NCBI GenBank assembly: GCA_008704415.1
Contig: VXIS01000037.1
Coordinates: 1 to 64,000, forward strand
Source of the DNA: Sphaerosporella brunnea
Lineage: Eukaryota; Ascomycota; Pezizomycetes; Pezizales; Pyronemataceae
Direction of reading: 5' to 3'
Length of the DNA: 64,000 nt
How positions within the stretch are numbered: the stretch's first letter is position 1; each line of letters begins with the position of its first letter. Positions 53,444 through 62,799 of this stretch are shown here, in pieces. Below the pieces are notes generated by a model. It did not search any database. It had not been told where the DNA came from and was given only the letters and a program-made list of their open reading frames with translations. A program made the position numbers and the translations under genes.

Positions 53444-54514
53444 CCGTAGAATTTCTTACAAAGAATTCAAAAGTCCGGGTGGTGAGGGTTAGGTTTTTTG
53501 AGTGTAGATGCCGTGTTTTGACGTCACAGCACCGTCCCACCAACACCACCGCCGACGTGAACAATATTGCCTGCCAGTAGGTGCCCGGTCGCGCTGCGTT
53601 AACAAAAGACCGAACTGACTTTGAGCGAAGGTATGGGCACCAAGGACTACAATCTGATCGATCAGGTCCAGGAGGGGGCGAACCATTTGCCTACTCCACC
53701 ACCCCAATACCGGCCTTCTGGGACCCAGCAAGCAACGAGTTCATAAGGACCTGACGGCGGGACTCGGGATCGTCAAATGATGGGCGACAGCGAGAGCAGC
53801 GGCGGCGGTCTCCATATCAAGGCGGACGGCCTCAGCGTCAAGGACATCCCCGTCGGTGCGCGTTGTACGAACTCTGTACCACTTCCTCCAGGAGTGGAAA
53901 CAATCAGCGATCACTTGGAGGAAAAGCTAGATGAGAAGTGGCACAGTGACTTTCCGGGGAAAGCAAATGTCGAGGTACGCGAGCGTCGAATTCTGATGGC
54001 TCACTGTGTGGCCTATGCATGCATGGGAAAGGCTTCACAACGAGCACTCAGATCTCATTTACAAGTCCTTCCAGCAGACTGGAATTTCTTTGAATCCAGA
54101 TGGTTCAGAAGACCATCTTCTGCATGTCAAAGATCTGCCAAATCTTGCTAAAGATATTGGTGATAGTGATTTTTGGGGCAGCGGAGGATTGATTTGTAAT
54201 TTAGAGCCGGGGGTGATCACGGTTACGGGCTCGGGGAAGCATCAGAGGGAATGACAGCACCACTGGCAGTGGGCTTCTGCAGGAGGATGACTGGCCGAAA
54301 CTTTTGCGAATGCTTGGCGAAAAGGGTGCTTTAGCACACGAGGATGCGGCCAAAGAGCAAGAGGATGATGATGAATTTACGTCTCAAAAGTAAACTGTTT
54401 CTGATGTCGCGCTGATTTTCTGATGTTGTCGCGCTGTAGCCGCCTACCACCACAACTGCGTAGTTTAAATTTGCGACGTATTTCAAAGTGCGTTATAGTT
54501 AAGAAATTCTACGG
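53444..54514. mobile_element. mariner/Tc1-type element, decayed
   Basis: Ends CCGTAGAATTTCTTA and TAAGAAATTCTACGG are perfect 15-bp inverted repeats flanked by TA (53442-53443 and 54515-54516). It begins immediately after the foldback MITE's TA. The 1071-bp body carries a broken transposase end (below). Confidence 0.85.
53777..54254 (+). pseudogene. transposase C-terminal remnant
   Basis: Two frames overlap near 54000-54020: the first starts MMGDSESSGGGLHIKADGLS and ends ERRILMAHCVAYA, the second continues AWERLHNEHSDLIYKSFQQ then TGISLNPDGSEDHLLHVKDL. That HCV.AWE...F...G(I/L)SL..DGSED pattern is typical of the end of a mariner/pogo-like DDE transposase. The catalytic core is absent and the frame is broken, so the element is non-autonomous. 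Confidence 0.55.
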
Positions 54515-54750
54515 TACTCTAGAGTAGAGTAGAGTGATGGGAGAACCAACAAAAAAAAAAGGATTGTTTCCCTCCTATTCAAAAGTTTTTTATATCCACA
54601 GACTTGCTTCATTACACAGGACGCTTTTCCCCATGTACTCCAAGCAGTCAACCTCTCGCCCCGCAAAATCACCCAATCGAAGTTTTTTGTATGGTTGAAT
54701 TTATGACAGGTTCTGGTTTTGGATTTACTGCAAACTTTCGGTCTTCCATC

Positions 54751-54890
54751 GCCACCCAATCAGTGTGCTCCAGGCGGAGGGGCGGGGGGGGAGCGGGTGG
54801 CCGCAGTTGACGCATGAGATGATATCATTAAGGCGGCAGCGGACATGAGTTGGACGGGGGTCTGCCATAATCTTCCTAGGTTGCAGGCGG
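54751..54890 (+). repeat. dispersed repeat, partner of 22397-22530
   Basis: Same block order as the copy near 22.4 kb (CGCAGTTGACGCATGAGAT, GCGGACATGAGTTGG, GGTCTGCCATAATCT). Contains a G-run at 54781-54790. Followed by ACACACACACAC near 54907. Confidence 0.55.
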
Positions 54891-55137
54891 ACAATAAACT
54901 TGATTACACACACACACTTTCGGTCTTCACTTCGTGGGCGGGAAAAGTATCCAATCCAGAACCGTGACTGCAGCAGCGCCACCGCAGCACCCACTTTGGA
55001 TAAGAAGTATCATGTACCGCAAGTCCCAAATATCTACCACATCACGCAGGGGGCAGTGCGGGTGTGATTGCCCGTTTCTTCGATGGTCGGTATTTAATAG
55101 TATTAGTTGATACCCATCTACTCGACTGTAACACAGC

Positions 55138-55178
55138 GCTATCTGGTGAAAAATAGAGTTCCCGAGATCTCGCTTCTA
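55138..55178 (-). repeat. dispersed repeat end, copy C (inverted)
   Basis: GCTATCTGGTGAAAAATAGA followed by GTTCCCGAGATCTC is the reverse complement of the terminus shared by copies at 2604-2755 and 56202-56350. Confidence 0.6.
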
Positions 55179-56201
55179 AGCGAAAACTTAAACATATAAA
55201 ATCGCTACCACTACCCACAGCGAACGGTACTGCAAGTTGTTGCTCTGGTGGTTGCGGCAGTGAGTATTGGTGGTTGCAATTGCAGCTTGGATGGTTGACG
55301 GGTGTGCTGAGAACGGTAGTCACGGGTGCGGTCGTCGAGAACACACTGGCACGCTCTAGCTCTGCCGAGAACGCTCGGCGGCGGCGGTCCTACACGGTCT
55401 GCCGAGAATGGTATCTATGTATATCTATGCACCGTCCGGTTTAGCAGCGCCCTTGCACGACCGCTTGGGCTGCGAGACCCACTGGCCTCAGGCAGATGCC
55501 GCTCTCCCGCAGGCAACACTCCACTCATACCGGCTTTTTTCTTTGGCGGCATTTCCTTTGAGGACTTGATCTTGGAACCACTGAGGAAAGACCGCTTGTC
55601 TCCTCTTCCACTGCCTGCATGCGAGCCTTTCCTTTTCCTTTGGCTTCACCCTCGCGTCCACCCCTTTCTGTACCCCCGCCCCTGCTCTTAACTGCGCCTC
55701 TACTCTTACCCTCCGTACTTTTCTGATTTTTAGACCTGGATCCATGATTTCTCCGTCCCCTAGTGGTGGTGCCTTGCCCTGTAATAGGGCCCTCACTGAT
55801 GGTGTCATCGGCGTCTGATTCTTCAAAGTGAAGGTCCTTATGTGTTTGAACCTTCTGCAGAGGGGCGTTCCGCGTTCGTGTAGCTGTGGGAATGTACTCT
55901 CATTCCTCAACTTCAGCGGTAAACTGTTGGTCTTCATTATCGCTGCCGGAAATCTGTGGCAACCGTGCGGAATGGAATAAGGTCCCACCTCATCCGCTTG
56001 AAGCTGATTTCCAGTGATTTCTTCTGCAGCATCAGGCAACCCGGTCCAGTACAGTAGGCTCAGGGGGTGGGGGCGCAGGAGGGGGAAAGTCAAGAGGCGC
56101 TTCCTGCCCGTCAGGCCCCAACTTGGAAAACACCTCCCCAACAATTGGTTTCTTATTTCCAACCCCCCCCCCCCCCCTTGCACGCCGCCGCGGCGCTGGA
56201 T
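55179..56201. other. repeat-derived region, doubtful ORF
   Basis: A minus-strand open frame (55488-56240) of 250 residues runs through a C13 homopolymer and the dispersed repeat; it has no ATG at its start and no family pattern. KNQTPMTPSVRALLQGKAPP and KGVDARVKPKEKERLACRQW look protein-like, so part may derive from an old transposon gene. No confident gene. Confidence 0.35.
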
Positions 56202-56350
56202 GGTGAGCTCATGGCCGGCACCCGCTCGCCTCACCACCATCGTGGGCGCCAGCGATTGATTCTGTGCGCCCGACGTCTGAATCCACCTTCTCGGTTACAA
56301 CCGAGATCTCGGGAACTCTATTTTTCGCCAGATAGGGGTAGCTCTCAGTG
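56202..56350 (+). repeat. dispersed repeat, copy B
   Basis: Closely matches 2604-2755. Preceded by a C13 run (56165-56177) and followed within about 200 bp by a G-rich run at 56555-56567. Confidence 0.65.
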
Positions 56351-57062
56351 AGGATTCTGTCCCTTTGTTTCTGGAGACGGAGAGAGTGTGTGGGAGCCAT
56401 GCGTCGCGGGTGGTAGCTGTCAGTCCCGGGCCGGCTTGCTGAGAGGATCAGACCCGTCCGCAAGTCCTGGCCTTTCCAACCAGCAACAACTCCTTGCCCA
56501 AGTCCATGGCCTCGTTGTAAACCTGCGTTCTGCAGGATAAAAGAAAAAAAAAAGGGGGGGGGGGGGGGAAGAGGAGAATATCCAAAGCCAAAGCCGTTCT
56601 TAAAAGCTCCGGGTAGGTGGTCCAAAGGAGCAGCACGGAACCAGGCGCCCGAGGTAGCGGCAGCGTCTAAAGACTTCGTTCCCGCCCGCACGGGGGGTTT
56701 TCTCATTACCGGCACAGTCTGGGTTGCTATTGTGGTAATATTATGCTGGGGGTAGGTGTCTGCGCGGCTTTTGGGGGGGGGGGGGGTTCTAGACGCATTT
56801 ACGATCGAGCACAGATCCTGACCTCAGGCTTTTCTAGAGTATAAGGATTGCGAGAGGCCGCGGGTGACGTGAATATGTACCGCCGTTTCACAAGTTGACC
56901 TACTATCACATTTAGTTCTTTTTGAATTTACCTTGTGGGACCTGCTGCCGCAGCATGTTTACAGTGGGGCGAGACTCGTGGAGTATTTCCGTATTCCATA
57001 ACTTCAAGTTTTTTTTTCTCTAAACAGTTCAATTTCATGATTGCCTGTGACTTGATGCCAAA
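56351..57062. other. intergenic, G-homopolymer rich
   Basis: Holds G-runs at about 56555-56568 and 56775-56787. Short frames only; none is supported as coding. Confidence 0.4.
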
Positions 57063-57230
57063 AAGGCGGCGCGGTAGTATAAAAAGGAATGGAGCCCGGG
57101 TTCAATTCCCGCGGCTTCCTCGTGGGATTGGATCTATTCCCATGAGTTTTTTTTGTCGAACTGTCTTTAGTCTTCGAAAGAGCAATCATAGTGGATCACT
57201 CGTCACACTTTTAGGGGCCCCTGGGGAGGT
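57063..57230 (+). mobile_element. tRNA-derived SINE-like repeat, copy 2
   Basis: Starts with an A-box-like GGCGGCGCGGTAGTATAAAA and a good B-box GGTTCAATTCC in a T-arm-like context (CCGGGTTCAATTCCCGC). The body shares TTCCCATGAGTTTTTTTTGT, GTCTTCGAAAGAG and ATCATAGTGGATCACTCG with copy 1 (4870-5077, minus). It lacks a full cloverleaf, so it is not a working tRNA gene. Confidence 0.65.
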
Positions 57231-57361
57231 CGGCTCGTTTTCTTTACGACCGTGATTACAAAGCTCGAGCTTATACAGTTTGCAACCGGTAAATTTCGAA
57301 ATAGAACCAAATTAAGAGCAAAGCTAAACTGGTTGCTTTGGGTGTTGAGGGGTGTAGTGGT

Positions 57362-57659
57362 TTTGTTTTGTTTTAATCATATTGTATTCGGCCGCTTGCG
57401 GCCATGACATATGTAAAAGACGAGACTATGCTACCCCTTCGGCAGAGCCGACTACTGAGGCCTGCGGCTCGGCTAAGGAAAAGGACAAAGGAAAAACCAC
57501 TCCGACACTCGTATATAAGCGCACCAAGGAAAGATGGTCTCAACACATGGTGCCTCCTCCGGTAGGCCAGGATCCGACTTTTGTGGTGCTCAGGAAGTCC
57601 AAGACGGCTTCCGTACACCTGTCATCCGCCAGCAGCGCGGCCGTGGCCGTCGCCGGCCA
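57362..57659 (-). mobile_element. 5'-truncated LINE, copy 2
   Basis: A 298-bp copy of the Tad1-like LINE 3' end in the same orientation as the 11295-12546 copy, with the TTTTGTTTTAATCATATTG tail at its left. Flanked by a perfect 14-bp duplication, AGGGGTGTAGTGGT, at 57348-57361 and 57660-57673. Confidence 0.88.
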
Positions 57660-57673
57660 AGGGGTGTAGTGGT

Positions 57674-58677
57674 GAGGGTAGGCTTATTTTTTTTAATTTT
57701 TTTAAATTTTTTTTTGAGGTTTCGTAACTACATGGCGCCTCTCTCACCCGCGCCTTTCACGCAATCTCTCTTACTGGCCTCCCTCGCGAAACCTTGCCAT
57801 ACCATACTGAATGCAGGCCGGTTCCTTCTTCGTTGTCTTCATATTCCTCCTCGTCAAGGAGCTTCAAATTGTAGGTGTCGGGGGTTAGCCAGCAGCTGCA
57901 GCAGCTGGTTCCAATGCTTTGGCTATTGTGGTGTGGGTACCACTTGGGGGGGTGGCAAACTCTCGAGACTTTCAGGATTCGGATTGCGAGGCGCCGGCAT
58001 ATGGTAGATTGAATAGCGTAGTTGCGTAGAGGTAGGAAAGTCGCTATATATTTTGAGCTTCGGGGCGGCCTGCCAGTGAGTTGTTTGGTTTACTGCTATG
58101 AACTTCTGGCTGAAGTGGGTTGGTTACCAGTGGTCGACTGGACCTCAAGCTCCACATCTTATTGTAACGCTGAAAAAAAAAAAAAAAACACCCCAGACAC
58201 CCCAACCCAGCGCCAGAGCAGCAGCTTAGGATTACAGGCGTTCTCCAATGTGCTTTTTAACCGTCGACGAGATGAAGATGAAGAAGACACTGTTCTCGGG
58301 AGGGTCCGGAGTGGGATAAGATCACTCACCATCGAGGAGATACCTAGATCGATGCTCAGATCCAACCATCATAAACAAACAAAATGGCGGCAATAACCAT
58401 AAGTTTTTCATGCCTAGCTAGTTCTCTTCCTTCTTCTCGGTGCCCTTAATCGGTTTCTTTTTTGCAATCATCTTCACTTTGTCCAAGGCAGCATATCGTA
58501 GAAGTAGCTTCCTGGGTTTAATATATATCTCTTTGGTCGATCCAATATTGCTCCAAAAAACTCGTCGAGATAGAAGAGTTTTTTTTTTTTTTTTTTTTTT
58601 TTTTGGGGGGGGTGTCGAGCTCCGAAGCGTGGGTGGTGCTTTGTCAATAGCAGGGTAAGTTTCCTGTGTGTTCCAAT
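57674..58677. other. intergenic with homopolymers
   Basis: Includes an A-run at 58171-58187 and a 26-T plus 8-G run at 58579-58612. Short open frames on both strands show no family pattern. Confidence 0.45.
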
Positions 58678-58986
58678 CAGTGTTCTCAATAGCCAGCCAA
58701 GCAGCCGGGCTGGCTGCGTTGGGCTGCGTTGGGCTGATCAAAAAGCCAGCCCTCGCAGCCCGGCCGGCTGGCTGTGGGCTGCATGAGCTGTTGTTCAGGT
58801 ATGAGGAATGGACATCATTGTTGCTTCACTGGTTATCACTCTGTACCAATTCGCGACTTTTACATACAAAGATGCAGCCCACAGCCAGCCAGCCAGCCTG
58901 GTCTTCGTAGCCGGGCTGATCAAACAGCCAGCCCAGCCGGCCCATTTTGGCAGCCGGGCTTTTTGGGTCGGCTGTTGAGAACACTG
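58678..58986. mobile_element. hAT-type MITE with perfect 8-bp target duplication
   Basis: Left CAGTGTTCTCAATAGCC, right GGCTGTTGAGAACACTG. Flanked by exact GTTCCAAT repeats at 58670-58677 and 58987-58994. The interior keeps AGGTATGAGGAATGGACATC and TACCAATTCGCGACTTTTAC, shared with the relics at 755-940 and 5701-5951. It is the best reference copy of the family. Confidence 0.92.
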
Positions 58987-59465
58987 GTTCCAATACTTTC
59001 CGAACATTGCACGAGTCATGATCACCGTTTTCCCGATATGGCCGGCGGGCTTACAATCCAGATTAGCTACATACCTCATATCCAGATTTAAAAACACTCC
59101 TCCCTGCTACAAGCGTAACCATAAAAAAGCCGTATATTTGTCGCACAAATTCTCACTCGCCAACACAATATCACAATCTCTCACTCGAATCAAATCACCA
59201 CAACACACAAGCGGATTAATCAATTCCCCCCCAAACAAACCTCGAAACCTCGAAATGTAACTCAAAAAATCTGCTACCTATACGGATACCCGGTATCAAA
59301 AGCAAAACACAAATCGACCAAAGTAAATAATTTCCATGCAGCCATCATCCATCCATCAAAAACATCAACAGTGACATTCACAGAAAAAAGGGGCAGAAAA
59401 GAACCGAGACCCAGACCCACAAACACCCAACACCATCCACCCACCCACTGCTGCAAATGTAAAGC
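58987..59465. other. 3' flank of the MINDY gene
   Basis: AT- and CA-rich sequence with no gene seen; probably the 3' untranslated region of the deubiquitinase gene at its right edge. Confidence 0.45.
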
Positions 59466-62133
59466 CTACATGATGACACACTTCTCCTCGTCCTTCTTCC
59501 CCGTGGGTCCTGCCACCGCGGGCGGTGCGGAAATTCTATGCACACCGCTTCCCCTTCGACCCACCCGCTGCTGGCTCTCCATCCACGCGCCACGTCCGGA
59601 CTCTGGGCTCTGCTGAGCATTGGGGGGCTGGGGCTGGTCGTATGGGGGCGGGGGCGTAGTTCCGCCTGCATTTCTCGGCGGCAGCATAGGCGGGTGCTGG
59701 AGATACTGCTCAGGATTTTGGCGGTGCCGCGCACGTGCGTTCTCTTCTTCTTGCAACTGTATGGCGAGGGCGAGGTCATAGTCTCCATCTGGCGGGTGAG
59801 CTGGGCCGGGGTCGAGCATGCTACTGACCGACTGCTGTTGTTGCGGTTGTCTAGGTGGAGGAGGAGGCGGTGTGTTTTGTTGCTGCCGCTGTTGCTGTTG
59901 CTGTGGACCACCAACGGGGCGGAAGTCGCCCGAGAGGAAAACATTTTCCCTGCCATTGACATCTGCGATGCGTTCCCACACGACCTCCTGGTGGCCGGCG
60001 AATCCCATATCCGTGACCAGCGCCACGAGGTCGCCGTTGGGCCGGCGCAGAATCGTCGAGAAGTGGTCATTTCTAAAGAGGATGGAGGGTTTCAACTCCG
60101 GGAGATACCAGCGGAGAGTTTCGAGGCCATGGGTGGTCAGCTGCGTTGCTGTCGATTCGATGAATTCGCGGACCAAGGGCGCGTCGAGAAGTGTTTGCTG
60201 TTCTGCTGGCGAAGGCTCAGAAGCCGAAGGCGTGGTGCTGCTGGTGAGTCGTGTGATTATCTCGACTTCGGAAAAAAGGAGCATTTGCGCCGAGTCATAT
60301 GTTTTGGCGCGAGAGAGGGCGGCCGAGGTGGCGGTGTTGGGAACTGGGAGCCATCCGTGCACCAGTGGGACTGAGAAGGCGGCGTACAATTCGAACTCTT
60401 TGGTAGGCTCGAAGGCACCCGGAGTGTTGGCCGGAGTGTTAAAGCATGGGTTTACATTCATGCCTGTGTGTAGAGTGATCAGGAATGCAAAGAGGTCACT
60501 CACATCCGGAAGGAATTGGCCATCTTGCGGAGTGCGAGTCATGAGCTCTTCAAAAACGGCCTGTACCAGGAGAGAAAGCGAAATCTGTTCCCGTAGCCTC
60601 AGCACCTCGGAAAGTGGAGATTTGGAGGAGGGGGGTGTTCCGATTGTGATCGCGTTGACGAGTGCCATCAGTGGACAAGGTCCATTTGCGTTCTGGAGGA
60701 GGATTGGGACCCGATGAAGTGATCCAGACGCGGGCGAAATGAGATTTACATGCTTGATTGAGTATATTTCAGTTGCGGGGTCAACCGGCGGGGGCCGTCT
60801 CGGCAGTGGAGGTGCTGTGACCGTCTGCGATTCCTCTGCAATGGCCGGGCCAGCTGGAACAGGAGTGCTGGCTCGAAGAGTTGCGGCTTGCTCTGACAGC
60901 TTTCCATCTCCAGCTTTGTCGTTCCAAGGATTGCTCGGCACCAAAGTCGGCAAACTAGGTGCGCCGATCCCGATCAACAGCTCTTTAGGTGGTCTCGAAG
61001 GCACCATCGGTTCCGCCTGCTGATTCCAGCCCTGTTTCTCCTGTTCCCAAAATTCCCGCTGTAACCTTTCTTCCTGCTCTCTCTGCATGGCCTCCTCCGC
61101 TCTCCGCTGCAGCTCCGCACCTGCTCTCGCTCTCCGCTCTAGGTCTTCCTCCCAAGTCTTCGCTGTGCTCTCATCTTCCTGCCATCCATCCAGCACAGGC
61201 ACCCCGCGAAATCCTGGTATGGCGCGGCTAAACGAAGCGTCAAACGACGACAAATCGTCGCACGGATCGAACGAAGAAGAAGCATTTGACGCAACCGAAC
61301 CGTGGCGGAGTTGGTCGCCCTGAGCGTTTGGAGGAGGAATATGCGGTAGTTGCATATCGGTGGTAGCGGTGGTAGTGGTAGTTGTAGTGGCTGGGGGTTG
61401 CGGTGAAGGAGGCTGAGAAGTGGTAGGATTTGGCGGGTTGTAGAAAGGTGAATATTCGCTGAAAGGGCGGTCCGTCAGTGAGAGATTAGCTGTCAACAGT
61501 ACCGGCGACGCTGTTTGCACACGCGGCACAGGCACAGGTCAGCTCCAGGCAACAAGCTTGGCTCTGCAGGCCACAGAGTCGTCGCACAGCAGGGGCAGAA
61601 GATCAAGGCTTACAAGTATCGGGCGCTGGCGGCGTTTGAGCCGAGGGTGGTGGTGGATGAGAGGGACGTGGCTGGGGCTGGGGGGCAGCTTCCGGTCGCA
61701 GTTCCATCGTCGTTGGCACTGCGGGAGATACGGATACGGGTGGTCGCAGCTCCGGTGACAGTCGTCCAGCACCAGGCCGCAGCGCGGCTGGAATATCGCC
61801 CCGATCATAGCCTCTCCGCAGCTCGGTGCTCGACCGCTTCACATCTGCAGTTCCATGATCTGAATCTCTCGACCCTTCCGCCGGTTTGCGTGCACCCACG
61901 CCCACTTTGAGCAGATCCGGCAGCTCTCCCCGCTCCCTCTCTTTGCCTTTGGGTGACGATGACATGTTTTTGCTGCTATTCGAATCCGGGGTCTCCGGTT
62001 GCAGCGCGTCACCGAGTGGGTACGGAGGTCCAGCAGCAGGGTCATCGTGGTCGGTCTGCTGCAATTGCAACTTCTCTTCCGGGGTGAGGGGGTATGGTGG
62101 GGCGGCGGCTGGTGGGGGGTTTTTGGACGTCAT
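59466..62133 (-). CDS. MINDY-family deubiquitinase
   Basis: Two exons on the minus strand, 62133-61614 and 61510-59466, in phase, 854 residues. The N-terminal ~370 residues are Pro/Ser/Glu-rich and probably disordered, with a charged helix (LERRARAGAELQRRAEEAM). The MINDY (DUF544) catalytic domain (about 410-640) starts SIKHVNLIS and has the catalytic-Cys block ILLQNANGPCPLMALVNAI and the His block SILFRNDHFSTI. MINDY enzymes cut long K48-linked ubiquitin chains, which slows proteasomal turnover. The tail is Gln/Pro-rich (QQQQQRQQQNTPPPPPP) with LALAIQLQEEENARAR, a ubiquitin-interacting-motif-like helix. It ends Cys-Val-Ile-Met, a CaaX box suggesting prenylation and membrane attachment. All catalytic blocks are intact. 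Confidence 0.92.
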
Positions 62134-62799
62134 GACGCTGGCGGCGGCGCGTGTTAACGTTGTGGTGGATAGTTGACGCGGCCGGTGGTGGTTATGAAAC
62201 GCGGACGTCGAAATTGAGTGTTTTGCGTGTTCTTTGGCGAGGGAAACGGTGATGGATTACGATAGATACTCGGGTGAGTACGTACGAATTTGTGAATTTG
62301 TGCGAGGTGGAGCTATATGTAAGGGATATATCTATGGCGTCACGCGCGGCTGGGTGTTAAAGTTGGTCGGAATTTTCAACGGTTGAAGGTTTATCGAAGA
62401 TGAATAGGAAGTATCTTGGTGGGCAGAATTGGAGCGGAAGTGTAGATAAGGATTCACAGTGAGTTTTGAAGTTCAAGTCGAAGATATCGATAGCTGAGCG
62501 GCGTCATGTGGCGCAGCTGAGTCGTCATCGTGTGGCGACGCAATTGGGGCTGAGCCGAGAGTCTTGGCAGCCTGTGACGCTGGCGGAAACTCACTCGGAA
62601 CTCCGAAAACTGCGACGGGACAAAATGAAACAGTTGGAACCAAAAGCGTTCACACTGGCTCCTGTTTGACTCTGCAAGCCGAATTGCCTCTCAAACAAAA
62701 CAGCGGATCGATCAAAGCAAATGCGTTGTCCGTTGTCAACTGTCACATGACCCCAGCTTTAACTATTCTTGGCGCAAGAGCCTCAGCGAAAAAAAAAAG
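62134..62799. other. divergent region between MINDY and TRM6-like loci
   Basis: Contains the MINDY promoter (pyrimidine-rich on the gene strand, CACCGTTTCCCTCGCC). Toward the right a frame at 62466-62669 is not supported. An A10 run precedes the pseudogene ATG. Confidence 0.45.

Noticed and set aside
55488..56240. 250-residue minus-strand open frame
   Set aside because: No ATG start, runs through a C13 tract and a dispersed repeat, no family pattern.
57063..57120. A possible tRNA gene
   Set aside because: A- and B-box-like motifs exist but the acceptor stem and anticodon arm cannot be formed; the similar copy near 5 kb points to a SINE.
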